Positions 53,166-61,305 of a DNA stretch of 64,000 nt are shown here, one piece after another. The notes under the pieces were generated by a model. It was given only the letters and a program-made list of their open reading frames with translations. It made no database searches and was not told the DNA's origin. The stretch's first letter is position 1, and each line of letters starts with the position of its first letter. A program made the translations under genes and the position numbers. Source of the DNA: Pseudomonas helmanticensis (GTDB lineage Bacteria; Pseudomonadota; Gammaproteobacteria; Pseudomonadales; Pseudomonadaceae); NCBI RefSeq assembly GCF_900182985.1, contig NZ_FXUY01000002.1, positions 436,501-500,500 of the forward strand, in the 5' to 3' direction.

Positions 53166-55310
53166 ATGCACACCGGGTTCAGGATAAAGGTAAAGACACT
53201 TACAAAATGGACAGCCCTGGTCGTCATCCTGACACTGGCTCTAACGTGGTTACTACTCAAAAGTCCAATATTAACGCCGACGCTGAAAATCGAAACTCTT
53301 GAATTCCCTGCTGAAAAATCACAGTTATTCTACAAAAGACTTTCACCTTATACCGAGCAAAACTCCTCCTATACAAAACTCGACTCTTCCCGAACAGCGT
53401 TTCAGTTCAGTCTGCCAGTCTATGACGATGACCTGCGATGGGACCCACTCGAAAAAGCAGGGGATTTCTACCTGACATCGGTGAGTATTAACTTGCTGGT
53501 CTACCACTCCGTGGTGTCGATGGAAAATGTAAATCCATCGTTTCAACTTCAAAAGGGCATTCGCAACAACCGTACTTTCTTTATTGCACCAGCTGGTTCA
53601 ACGGACCCCCAGATCTCCATTCACATAGACAGTGCGCATCTCGACAAAGTAAGAGTTGGCATGGCTATTACCTTGGCGGCATTGATTGCACTGGCGATCG
53701 TCATATGGATCAACTGGCACGCGGCCATTCTTGACTATACCCAACGGGAAAGCGGCTGGATCGCACGATTGAAAGGCGCGCTAAAAAAAGACGGTTTCTC
53801 GCCAACCGAGTTTTCAGCGCTGCTGGGCGCGGGGATTTTTCTGAATCTTATTCCCATGAGCCAGTTCTTCCTGTCAGTGGATGACGAGGTGGGTGCCTTT
53901 CGCACAGATCCTTCAGTCTGGATTTCGGACGGACGATGGACTGCGTTCCTGGTAGAAAAGTTTATTTTCCCATTGCCGGTCTTGCCATTTGCTCCGAACC
54001 TGTTTTTTTATATCTGCCTCGCCTTGTCATACATGGTGATATTACGTGCACATAACCTAAAGTTCAGCTGGATCACAACGTTCGCCTACTGTGCATTTGT
54101 CGCACACCCAATCTGGTGGTTCATTGGCGAGTTCTATTCAAACTTGCCATCAACCGGCCTTGGGGTATTGTGCTTATCCATCGCCGTATACATCACATCT
54201 CGTATAAATATTTCCGCTCGATTGTATCGAGGCCAGATACTCCAGTTCGCCAGCGCCAGCTTCTTTCTCTCACTGGCTATTGGCGCCTATCAGTCGCTGG
54301 CAATGTTTTATCTGGTGGTCGCAATCGGTAGCGTCATATTTGCGGCCCGAGACAAGATTAACGAACCACCTACTGCTTTGCTGGTGCTTGTTAAAAGGAT
54401 TGCTGCGCTGGTAACTGTTTTCCTGAGCGGTTTGATTTTATATGCGTTCTTCAACAAGGTCGCGAAGCACTTTTACCCGGTGAATTACGGTTATCTGGAC
54501 AGTTTCCTGAAAATTGATGAGCTACTCGCAAATCCTTTGCAGATCACAAAGCTGACCGTTAATGAGATGTTCAAGATCTATACGGGATCGGTGCAGAGCT
54601 TCGGCGTCAGTTTCTTCATTTCCACGGTGGTCCTTGGCATCGCCACACTGCTTCTGATTACGCAAAAAACGCTGATATCCTCCGCTCGCATGATGCTGTT
54701 TATAGGCGCCCTGCTACTCTCGCCTTTCCTGCTGCATTTTGTCACCGGGGGTTCGTTTCTTCCGATGCGCTCCATGCTGGCAGTGTCTTTCATCACGTGG
54801 CTCAGCGTCATGGTCATTCTTGAAAAACGAGGTGCTCTCCAGGCCTTGGGCCTCATTCTGGTTTCAGTGCTGATCTTCCAGATGGTAACCATCAACAGTC
54901 AGTATGCTGCCAGCACCATTCTGGCGACCACCCACGACCGCCTTACGGCAGAAGCCATCTATGCTCGGATAGCAGAGGTCGACCCTCATTTCGATCGAGA
55001 AGCTCGGGCACCGGTTGATATATATGGCAAGTTTTCCTTCAGTAGCCGATATCCATCTCCCGACTCTTCAACGATGAGCGCTTCGTTCTTCGACTGGGAT
55101 GAAGGCAACGCCAACCGAATGCTCAAATATATGCAGCTGGTCGGTTTCAGCAACGTGTTCACACTCCACCCGACAATTCGTATAGGGCTCACGCCGAAGT
55201 TCAAGGATATGCCGGTCTGGCCCGCGCCTGGTTCTGTTCGCCTGGATAACGGTGTCTACCTGATCAAGCTTTCAGAGAAACCCGATCCGACCCACGCGCA
55301 ATATCAATAG
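53166..55310 (+). CDS. GtrII-like polytopic glycosyltransferase (GT-C type)
   Basis: A 714-residue membrane protein. TM1 spans about 15-32, a roughly 130-residue periplasmic domain follows, TM2 spans about 165-184, and from about 215 there is a run of about nine more helices to 570 and a periplasmic C-terminal tail. SVDDEVGAFRTDPSVWISDG at 237-256 gives the acidic first-loop motif expected of GT-C enzymes, and the layout matches the glucosyltransferase II (GtrII/Glucos_trans_II) family that modifies O-antigen in the periplasm. Base composition is clearly richer in A and T than its neighbours. Specificity is unknown. The cassette of sugar-nucleotide, GtrB and GtrA genes follows. Confidence 0.72.
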   Translation: MHTGFRIKVKTLTKWTALVVILTLALTWLLLKSPILTPTLKIETLEFPAEKSQLFYKRLSPYTEQNSSYTKLDSSRTAFQFSLPVYDDDLRWDPLEKAGDFYLTSVSINLLVYHSVVSMENVNPSFQLQKGIRNNRTFFIAPAGSTDPQISIHIDSAHLDKVRVGMAITLAALIALAIVIWINWHAAILDYTQRESGWIARLKGALKKDGFSPTEFSALLGAGIFLNLIPMSQFFLSVDDEVGAFRTDPSVWISDGRWTAFLVEKFIFPLPVLPFAPNLFFYICLALSYMVILRAHNLKFSWITTFAYCAFVAHPIWWFIGEFYSNLPSTGLGVLCLSIAVYITSRINISARLYRGQILQFASASFFLSLAIGAYQSLAMFYLVVAIGSVIFAARDKINEPPTALLVLVKRIAALVTVFLSGLILYAFFNKVAKHFYPVNYGYLDSFLKIDELLANPLQITKLTVNEMFKIYTGSVQSFGVSFFISTVVLGIATLLLITQKTLISSARMMLFIGALLLSPFLLHFVTGGSFLPMRSMLAVSFITWLSVMVILEKRGALQALGLILVSVLIFQMVTINSQYAASTILATTHDRLTAEAIYARIAEVDPHFDREARAPVDIYGKFSFSSRYPSPDSSTMSASFFDWDEGNANRMLKYMQLVGFSNVFTLHPTIRIGLTPKFKDMPVWPAPGSVRLDNGVYLIKLSEKPDPTHAQYQ

Positions 55311-55367
55311 GCGATCAACGTCCTTCGCGAGCGGAGCTCCCTGGAGCTCCATTCCGGGCAACAGAAT

Positions 55368-55463
55368 ATGCACCTCATTACGTTGAACAACAGGCACTTT
55401 GAGTCATTGCGCGCTACCTACGAACGACGTGGATTGGCCCGACATGCGCGGCAACATCTGTAG
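55368..55463 (+). pseudogene. Possible 31-codon gene remnant
   Basis: A short frame (HLITLNNRHFESLRATYERR and on) lies in the 203-bp gap between the GtrII-like gene and the aminotransferase gene. It looks like a protein N-terminus that ends early, and could be what remains of a gene lost when the cassette was assembled. No ribosome site is evident; it may be chance. Confidence 0.2.
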
Positions 55464-55513
55464 TAACATTTCGCCCATCATCAAGTGCTCCGCCATATAT
55501 TTCTGGATAAATC

Positions 55514-56623
55514 ATGGAAGTGAATCAAACCGTTCCGTTGTTTTCTGCAGCCGCGGCGAACGCAGGCATCGACTTCTCCGAACCCCTGATGCGGGTAGTC
55601 AATCGACACTGGTACATCATGGGCGAGGAGGTCAAAGCCTTTGAGCGCGAATTTTCCGACTATGTAGGCGTTGAGCATTGCATCTCCGTCGCGAATGGCT
55701 CCGAAGCATTGGAGATCGCTTTACTTGCGCTTGGCGTAGGCCCGGGTGATCGTGTCATTACCGTGGCCAATGCCGGTTTCTACAGCAGCACGGCCATTCG
55801 CGCCGTGGGCGCCGAGCCGGTGTATGTCGATGTAAACGAACATTCGCTGACCATGTGCCCCGCTTCTCTGGAAAAAGCGCTGTCCCGGCCGGCCAAAGTC
55901 GTGATCGTCACTCACCTTTATGGTCAACTGGCTGAAATCGAAACGCTTGCCCAAATGGCGAAGGTGGCAGGTGCGGCGGTGCTGGAAGATTGCGCTCAAT
56001 CTCACGGCGCAAGATCATCCGGCGGCCAATGTGGCTCCTTCGGCGATCTGGCCTGCTTCAGCTTTTATCCGACAAAAAATCTCGGGGCTTTGGGCGATGG
56101 CGGGGCAATCGTCACGTCCTCCGTCGAAATTGCCGAACGCTTACGTACGCTGCGCCAGTACGGCTGGTCGACCAAGTATCACGTCACCACAGCCCTTGGC
56201 CGCAACAGCCGTCTCGATGAAATGCAGGCTGCGATTCTTCGCGTCAAGTTGCCTCTGCTGGACCAATGGAATGAACAACGCCGGCATATCGCTCGCCGTT
56301 ATACCCAGGGGCTCAAAGGCCTGCCGGTAACACTTCCGGTCAGCCTGGAAAACGATTTTGTTGCGCACTTGTTCGTCTTGCGTGTAGCGGACAGAGAGGC
56401 CTTTACCCAGTACCTGAAAGAGCACGGCGTCAGCACCGATGTTCATTACCCGGTACCCGATCATTGGCAGACGGCCTACACGTTGACCGAGCAATTCGAC
56501 CTGCCGGTTACCGAGTCGGCGTGCTCTCGCCTCGTGTCCCTGCCTTGCTTCCCAGGGCTGACAGAATCTCAGGTAAACCGCGTCATTGAAGTGGTCAACA
56601 GCTACTTCAAACAGAGGACTTAA
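55514..56623 (+). CDS. DegT/DnrJ/EryC1 sugar aminotransferase (FdtB/QdtB-like)
   Basis: A 369-residue PLP enzyme of the sugar-nucleotide aminotransferase family. The PLP lysine is K188 in FSFYPTKNLGALGDGGAI, the phosphate loop is NGSEAL (61-66) and EDCAQSHGA at 158-166 holds the pyridine-binding aspartate. Such enzymes convert a keto-sugar to an amino-sugar. Next to an FdtA-type isomerase the likely substrate is dTDP-3-keto-6-deoxyhexose, giving a 3-amino-3,6-dideoxyhexose. The next gene starts one base after its stop. Confidence 0.9.
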   Translation: MEVNQTVPLFSAAAANAGIDFSEPLMRVVNRHWYIMGEEVKAFEREFSDYVGVEHCISVANGSEALEIALLALGVGPGDRVITVANAGFYSSTAIRAVGAEPVYVDVNEHSLTMCPASLEKALSRPAKVVIVTHLYGQLAEIETLAQMAKVAGAAVLEDCAQSHGARSSGGQCGSFGDLACFSFYPTKNLGALGDGGAIVTSSVEIAERLRTLRQYGWSTKYHVTTALGRNSRLDEMQAAILRVKLPLLDQWNEQRRHIARRYTQGLKGLPVTLPVSLENDFVAHLFVLRVADREAFTQYLKEHGVSTDVHYPVPDHWQTAYTLTEQFDLPVTESACSRLVSLPCFPGLTESQVNRVIEVVNSYFKQRT

Positions 56624-56624
56624 C

Positions 56625-57560
56625 GTGCTGTCGCTCGTCATTCCGGTCTATCGCAACGAAGAATCACTCCCTTCACTGTTGAAGGCTGTCGACAACTTGA
56701 ATGTCGAGCTTCACGGAGCACTGGAAGTGGTGTTCGTTGTAGATGGCAGCCCGGATCGCTCGTATGAGATTCTGCGCGACAGCCTGCCACTGCAAAATTT
56801 CGCGTCGCAGCTGATTCTATTGTCGAAGAACTTCGGCTCTTTCATGGCGATCAGAACCGGCCTGCAGCACGGTAAAGGCACGACGTTCGCTGTCATGGCT
56901 GCCGACCTGCAGGAACCACCTAGCCTGGTTCTGACCATGAATCGAGTGCTGAATACCGAACCAGTGGATGTTGTCGTAGGCGTGCGAGAAAGCCGTCAGG
57001 ATCCGTTCCTGTCAAAGCTCGCTTCGAAAACATTCTGGGGACTTTATAAGCGCTACGTGATTCCGGAAATGCCGGCCGGCGGCGTCGATATGTTCGGCTG
57101 CAATCTGGAGTTTCGCGACAATCTGTTGAAGCTTGAAGAGCGGCATAGTTCGCTGATCGCCCAGATTTTCTGGCTCGGCTTCCGCCGTCAGATCGTCCAC
57201 TATTCCCGGGTGGCCAGAGAGCACGGGAAATCGGCCTGGACGCTGCGCAAGAAGGTCAATTACCTGATGGATAGCGTCTTCTCGTTTACCGACCTGCCGA
57301 TCCGGTTATTGATCCGGATCGGGGCCGTGGGGTCGGCGCTTTCTGCACTCTATGGATTCAGTGTCGTGCTGGCCAAGCTGGGTGGCCTTATTGACGTGCC
57401 CGGATACGCGATGACCTTGTTCACCATCACGCTGCTGGGCAGCCTGAATCTGCTGGGACTGGGCGTGATCGGTTCGTATGCCTGGCGCACCTATGAAAAT
57501 ACCAAAGGGCGCCCACTGGCGATCCCTATGAAAGTTTCTGAGTTTGGAGCCAATAAATGA
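56625..57560 (+). CDS. GtrB-type polyprenyl-phosphate glycosyltransferase (GT2)
   Basis: A 311-residue enzyme with an N-terminal GT2 domain and two C-terminal membrane helices (about 228-250 and 260-285). [13 protein letters not shown] opens the domain, [10 protein letters not shown] stands at the DxD/DPM1 position, and [20 protein letters not shown] is typical of GtrB/DPM1 enzymes. They transfer a sugar from a nucleotide donor to undecaprenyl phosphate on the cytosolic face. The start is a GTG at 56625 after AGAGGA, one base past the aminotransferase stop. Its stop overlaps the next start as ATGA. Confidence 0.9.
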   Translation: MLSLVIPVYRNEESLPSLLKAVDNLNVELHGALEVVFVVDGSPDRSYEILRDSLPLQNFASQLILLSKNFGSFMAIRTGLQHGKGTTFAVMAADLQEPPSLVLTMNRVLNTEPVDVVVGVRESRQDPFLSKLASKTFWGLYKRYVIPEMPAGGVDMFGCNLEFRDNLLKLEERHSSLIAQIFWLGFRRQIVHYSRVAREHGKSAWTLRKKVNYLMDSVFSFTDLPIRLLIRIGAVGSALSALYGFSVVLAKLGGLIDVPGYAMTLFTITLLGSLNLLGLGVIGSYAWRTYENTKGRPLAIPMKVSEFGANK

Positions 57561-58513
57561 GTGATTCGCGGGATTTTTTCGTTCACGACCGTGCGATTTG
57601 TGAATCGTCCACTATTGGCGCCGGCTCGAGGGTCTGGGCGTTTGCCCATGTGCTGCCGAACGCTCGGATCGGCGCCGAATGCAATATCTGCGACAACGTG
57701 TTCGTCGAGAACGACGTCATCATCGGTGACCGCGTGACACTGAAATGCGGCGTGCAGGTCTGGGACGGCATCACCATTGAGGACGATGTTTTCGTTGGAC
57801 CGAATGTCACATTCACCAACGACAAGTTCCCGCGCAGCAAGGTCTATCCAGAAGCATTCTCCCGAACCATTATTCGTAAAGGTGCCTCTCTGGGCGCCAA
57901 CTCAACGATTCTGCCGGGCATCATCGTTGGCACTTCGGCAATGATCGGCGCAGGCGCAGTGGTCACCAAATCGGTTCCACCCAATGCCATCGTGGTCGGC
58001 AACCCGGCAAAAATCATCGGCTACGTCGATGCCAAGCCTACCGATGGTGCATTGGTGGAAAATCCGGTCAAGGTCGGCAAATCGGATGTCTACCCTTGCG
58101 GCGTCACGCTGCACCGCATGATGGAAGCCGTCGATATGCGCGGCAGCCTGAGTGTCGGCGAATGCGGTAAAGATGTGCCGTTCGAAGTGAAACGTTACTT
58201 TCTGGTAACCAACGTTCCAACGGCAGAAACCCGTGGCGAGCACGCTCACCGCGAATGCCACCAGTTTCTGGTAGCGGTTAAAGGCACAGTACATGTCGTT
58301 GCCGACAACGGTAAGCATCGCCAGGAGTTCGTTCTGGACAACCACACGCTGGGCCTGTTCCTGCCAGCGATGACCTGGGGCATTCAGTACAAGTATTCGG
58401 CGGACGCCGTCCTGCTGGTGTTCGCCTCGGAACACTACATGGCCGACGACTATATCCGTGACTACGATCAGTTCCTGATCGAGAAGAAGCAGCAGGCAGT
58501 TTCGCCAGAATGA
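57557..58513 (+). CDS. Bifunctional acetyltransferase / 3,4-ketoisomerase (WxcM/FdtD-like fusion)
   Basis: A 318-residue fusion. Residues 1-158 form a left-handed beta-helix of hexapeptide repeats with [15 protein letters not shown] (81-95), the pattern of sugar N-acetyltransferases (WbpD/FdtC-like). Residues about 180-312 form a cupin with [16 protein letters not shown] (226-241), the active-site block with H229 and H231 of FdtA/QdtA 3,4-ketoisomerases. Similar fusions are known (Xanthomonas WxcM, Shewanella FdtD). Together with the aminotransferase it should give dTDP-3-acetamido-3,6-dideoxyhexose. ATGA overlaps at both ends imply tight coupling with gtrB-like and gtrA-like genes. Confidence 0.9.
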   Translation: MSDSRDFFVHDRAICESSTIGAGSRVWAFAHVLPNARIGAECNICDNVFVENDVIIGDRVTLKCGVQVWDGITIEDDVFVGPNVTFTNDKFPRSKVYPEAFSRTIIRKGASLGANSTILPGIIVGTSAMIGAGAVVTKSVPPNAIVVGNPAKIIGYVDAKPTDGALVENPVKVGKSDVYPCGVTLHRMMEAVDMRGSLSVGECGKDVPFEVKRYFLVTNVPTAETRGEHAHRECHQFLVAVKGTVHVVADNGKHRQEFVLDNHTLGLFLPAMTWGIQYKYSADAVLLVFASEHYMADDYIRDYDQFLIEKKQQAVSPE

Positions 58514-58905
58514 ATCTGAAAAAACTGCTGGAGATCAAGTTTGTCCGGTTTCTTCTGACCGGAGGACTCAACACTGCACTGACCTACGTTCTGTACCTGA
58601 TTTTATTGAGTTTCCTGCCTTATATCTGGAGTTACTCAATCAGCTACGTCTGCGGAATCTTTCTGGCGTTCATGCTCAGCCGTTTCTTCGTATTCAAAGA
58701 ACACCAAGGGATGAAGTCAGCCCTGTTGTTCCCTTTTGTCTATTTGGCGCAGTACGTCCTGGGCGTTATTATTGTCTGGCTGTGGGTCAAGAAGCTGTCA
58801 CTTCCCGAATATCTGGCGCCACTCGCAGCCATTGCACTGACGCTGCCGCTGACCTTTGTGCTGAGCAAGTTGGTGTTTGTGAAGGGTAAAACGCCAGCGC
58901 ATTGA
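58510..58905 (+). CDS. GtrA-family lipid-linked sugar flippase
   Basis: A 131-residue protein with four membrane helices and the GtrA landmarks [20 protein letters not shown] at the N-terminus and [10 protein letters not shown] in the middle. GtrA proteins are thought to move undecaprenyl-phosphate sugars to the periplasm for a Gtr transferase. The ATG overlaps the stop of the fusion gene (ATGA). It ends the cassette before a large palindromic terminator. Confidence 0.92.
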   Translation: MNLKKLLEIKFVRFLLTGGLNTALTYVLYLILLSFLPYIWSYSISYVCGIFLAFMLSRFFVFKEHQGMKSALLFPFVYLAQYVLGVIIVWLWVKKLSLPEYLAPLAAIALTLPLTFVLSKLVFVKGKTPAH

Positions 58906-58944
58906 ACAGCCCCGTAGACATCCAGCCTGAACAGTTTTTTTGAC

Positions 58945-58998
58945 GACCTGCAGGCATAAAAAAACCCGGCAAGCCGGGTTTTTTTATGCCTGCAGGTC
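58945..58998. terminator. Perfect 26-bp palindrome acting as bidirectional terminator
   Basis: Arms at 58945-58970 and 58973-58998 are perfect inverted copies with a two-base loop. The inner part AAAAAAACCCGGC/GCCGGGTTTTTTT is a symmetrical intrinsic terminator; the outer part GACCTGCAGGCAT extends the stem. It separates the plus-strand cassette from the minus-strand acyltransferase gene and overlaps the latter's stop codon. Confidence 0.9.
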
Positions 58999-60091
58999 AG
59001 GCTGTTTTTTCAAGCACCACCGGTGCCGAGAACTTCTTTTTGAACTGCATCGCCGGCTTTTCAATGTACCGCCACGAGAACCACGCCAAGCCCATGGAAA
59101 GCACACTGGCGGCAATCGCCAACCACCAGCCGTTGATCGACTTGTGGGAGATCGACACCAGCGCTTGCTGGATCGGGAAGGCGAAGAGATAGGTGCCATA
59201 AGATAGGTCGCCGAGCTTGCGCATGCCGTCTACGCAGACAGGACGACGATAAGCCAGGTACATCAGCAAGTACGGCAGCGCAATGAACAGCGCCAGGTTG
59301 GTATAACCAAATCGCGAGCCGATCAACAGTACAACCAGACACATTGCTGCGATGCTGCCTTTGAATGGCACGATGTCCTTGTACTTCCAGAGGAAGGTAC
59401 CGACCAGGAACATCAGACCGAAACGCAGAACCGGCAATACTTCAGTCGTACCGAAAAACGTGATTGGTGCGATGGGGCCGTGGAAAAACAACCAGACAAA
59501 GAACGCCGAAATCAACGCCATTACCGGTACAACCAGTGAAAAGGTTCTACGTCCGACGAAGAAAATCGCGGCCAGCGCTACATAGCAAAACGCTTCGATC
59601 GGGATCGTCCACAACGAACCGTTCACCGTCTGCGGATAGGTAACATCCATGAAGACGCCAGGCAGTACGAACGCTGTCTGATACGGAATCGAATTGGTCA
59701 GATAACGATAGGTGCCGGAGTTCTGGAAATACTCACCAAGCGGCAGCGCGGTGAAAACAGGGCCCAATATCAATGCAGAAACGAACGAAGTGACCGCCAG
59801 TGCCGGGATAATGCGCAAGGCGCGTGCCTGCCAATATTCCGTGAACGTACGGCGCTCCAATGAACCCGCAATCAGAAAACCACTGATCGCAAAAAAAGCG
59901 CTGACCGCCAGGCTTCCCGGTTCATACCCCATAAACAGGGAATACCAGGTTGCCGGCGATTTTCCCGTGAGCGCAAAGCTATGGGTAATCAAGACGACCA
60001 AGGCCGCGCACAATCTGAGCAAGTCAAAATTGTTGGCGCGAAGCTTTACCATGTCGCCAAGTGTTGTTGTTGGCTTTTTAATATCGATCAT
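58997..60091 (-). CDS. Acyltransferase 3 family protein (OafA-like O-acyltransferase)
   Basis: A 364-residue membrane protein with about ten helices. The N-terminus NNFDLLRLCAALVVLITHSF is the classic acyltransferase-3 motif with the catalytic histidine, and FFAISGFLIAGSLERRTFTE follows. It acetylates sugars of O-antigen or exopolysaccharide with a periplasmic acceptor. An alternative start (MVKLRANNFD) lies 13 codons in. It belongs to the minus-strand O-antigen block, upstream of the cassette boundary. Confidence 0.9.
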   Translation of the reverse strand: MIDIKKPTTTLGDMVKLRANNFDLLRLCAALVVLITHSFALTGKSPATWYSLFMGYEPGSLAVSAFFAISGFLIAGSLERRTFTEYWQARALRIIPALAVTSFVSALILGPVFTALPLGEYFQNSGTYRYLTNSIPYQTAFVLPGVFMDVTYPQTVNGSLWTIPIEAFCYVALAAIFFVGRRTFSLVVPVMALISAFFVWLFFHGPIAPITFFGTTEVLPVLRFGLMFLVGTFLWKYKDIVPFKGSIAAMCLVVLLIGSRFGYTNLALFIALPYLLMYLAYRRPVCVDGMRKLGDLSYGTYLFAFPIQQALVSISHKSINGWWLAIAASVLSMGLAWFSWRYIEKPAMQFKKKFSAPVVLEKTA

Positions 60092-60197
60092 TACGCGAAC
60101 TCGTTTTGTTACCTTTTATTCGGCGCGCGCATGTTATCACGTAAGTGCAGCAGGATTATGCTGCCATTACGAATGCAACCGGGTGCTCCGATCAGCT

Positions 60198-61208
60198 CTA
60201 CTCCGCCTTTCCTGCCTGGTACTTGAAGGCAAGAAACACCAAAGGAGCATAAGCAAGGATGAGCCCCGCCACCCCGTCCAGCCATAATCGGCTGACGCAT
60301 ACGGCAATCGGCAGCAACCACAGCAAATTGATCAACCCCACTGTAACCGTGACGGGCCAATGCTGGGCATATCGACGCGAAGCAAACTGATAGGCATGAC
60401 TGCGGTGAGCCTCATAAACCTTCTCGCCGCGAAGCAGCCGGCGCAGGAGCGTAAACGTTGCGTCGACGATGAAAACACCCAGCAGGATCAGCCATCCCCA
60501 AAACAGCTCGAATGACACCCAGCTGGCCGCAAGCGCGAGAATGCCCAGAATAAGACCAAGAAACCCGCTGCCGGCATCGCCCATGAAGATCCGCGCCTTC
60601 GGGAAATTCCAGACCAGGAATCCGCCCACAGCGGCAGCGAGCAATAGAGTCGACCCAATCAACGGGGCATCGGCGCCTAACGCGTACAGCAGGCATGCAC
60701 CCAGGCAAACCGTGACCGCCTCGACACCGGCGATCCCGTCGATACCATCCATGAAGTTATAGAGGTTGAGCATCCATACGAGATAAAAAGCCGCCAATGC
60801 CGACCCGACCCAGCCCAGATTGACCACTTGGCCAAATGCATGAATCGGCGGCAAGCCTCCCAACCAATAGAGTGCCCATGCAGCCGCGGCGAAATGCCCC
60901 AAGAGCCGCCAACGTGCAGCGATGTGGCCATGATCATCCATGAAGCCAATAATTGCGACCAAAGCGCCGGCTCCCATCGCCGAGACAAACAGTCCTGTGG
61001 GGATCAACTCCCCTACAAACAACAGACAAAGCGCGGCCAGAAAAGTGACCACGATCGCCACGCCTCCGCCCCTCGGGGTCGGAATAGTGTGAGAACTCCG
61101 GTCGTTGGGAATATCGATAAGGCTTTTGGACAAGGCATAGCGGCGCAAGAGCGCCGTTAAAATGAAGGCACTGGCGAAAACCACTGGCACAAGCCAAACG
61201 CTACTCAT
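60198..61208 (-). CDS. wbpL: WbpL/WecA-type undecaprenyl-phosphate sugar-1-phosphate transferase
   Basis: A 336-residue polytopic protein of the MraY/WecA (GT4 PNPT) family with about eleven helices. DIPNDRSSHTIPTPRGGGVA at 32-51, IGFMDDHGHI with the DD pair, LYNFMDGIDGIAG and NFPKARIFMGDAGSGFLG are the active-site loops. It starts O-antigen synthesis by transferring a HexNAc-1-phosphate, probably FucNAc or QuiNAc made from the WbpM product, to undecaprenyl phosphate. It is 106 bp upstream of the acyltransferase gene on the same strand. Confidence 0.93.
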   Translation of the reverse strand: MSSVWLVPVVFASAFILTALLRRYALSKSLIDIPNDRSSHTIPTPRGGGVAIVVTFLAALCLLFVGELIPTGLFVSAMGAGALVAIIGFMDDHGHIAARWRLLGHFAAAAWALYWLGGLPPIHAFGQVVNLGWVGSALAAFYLVWMLNLYNFMDGIDGIAGVEAVTVCLGACLLYALGADAPLIGSTLLLAAAVGGFLVWNFPKARIFMGDAGSGFLGLILGILALAASWVSFELFWGWLILLGVFIVDATFTLLRRLLRGEKVYEAHRSHAYQFASRRYAQHWPVTVTVGLINLLWLLPIAVCVSRLWLDGVAGLILAYAPLVFLAFKYQAGKAE

Positions 61209-61305
61209 AAGCCCAGTGGCTCCTTTGCAAAACTCGAATTCGACATTGCGTCAAAATACTCAGCCCCTTACCGCTGAAATTCAGCGGTAAGGGGGCATAA
61301 CCGGC

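Noticed and set aside
53166..58905. A prophage-borne serotype-conversion gtr operon
   Set aside because: No integrase, attachment site or phage gene is nearby, and the cassette sits within a chromosomal O-antigen locus.
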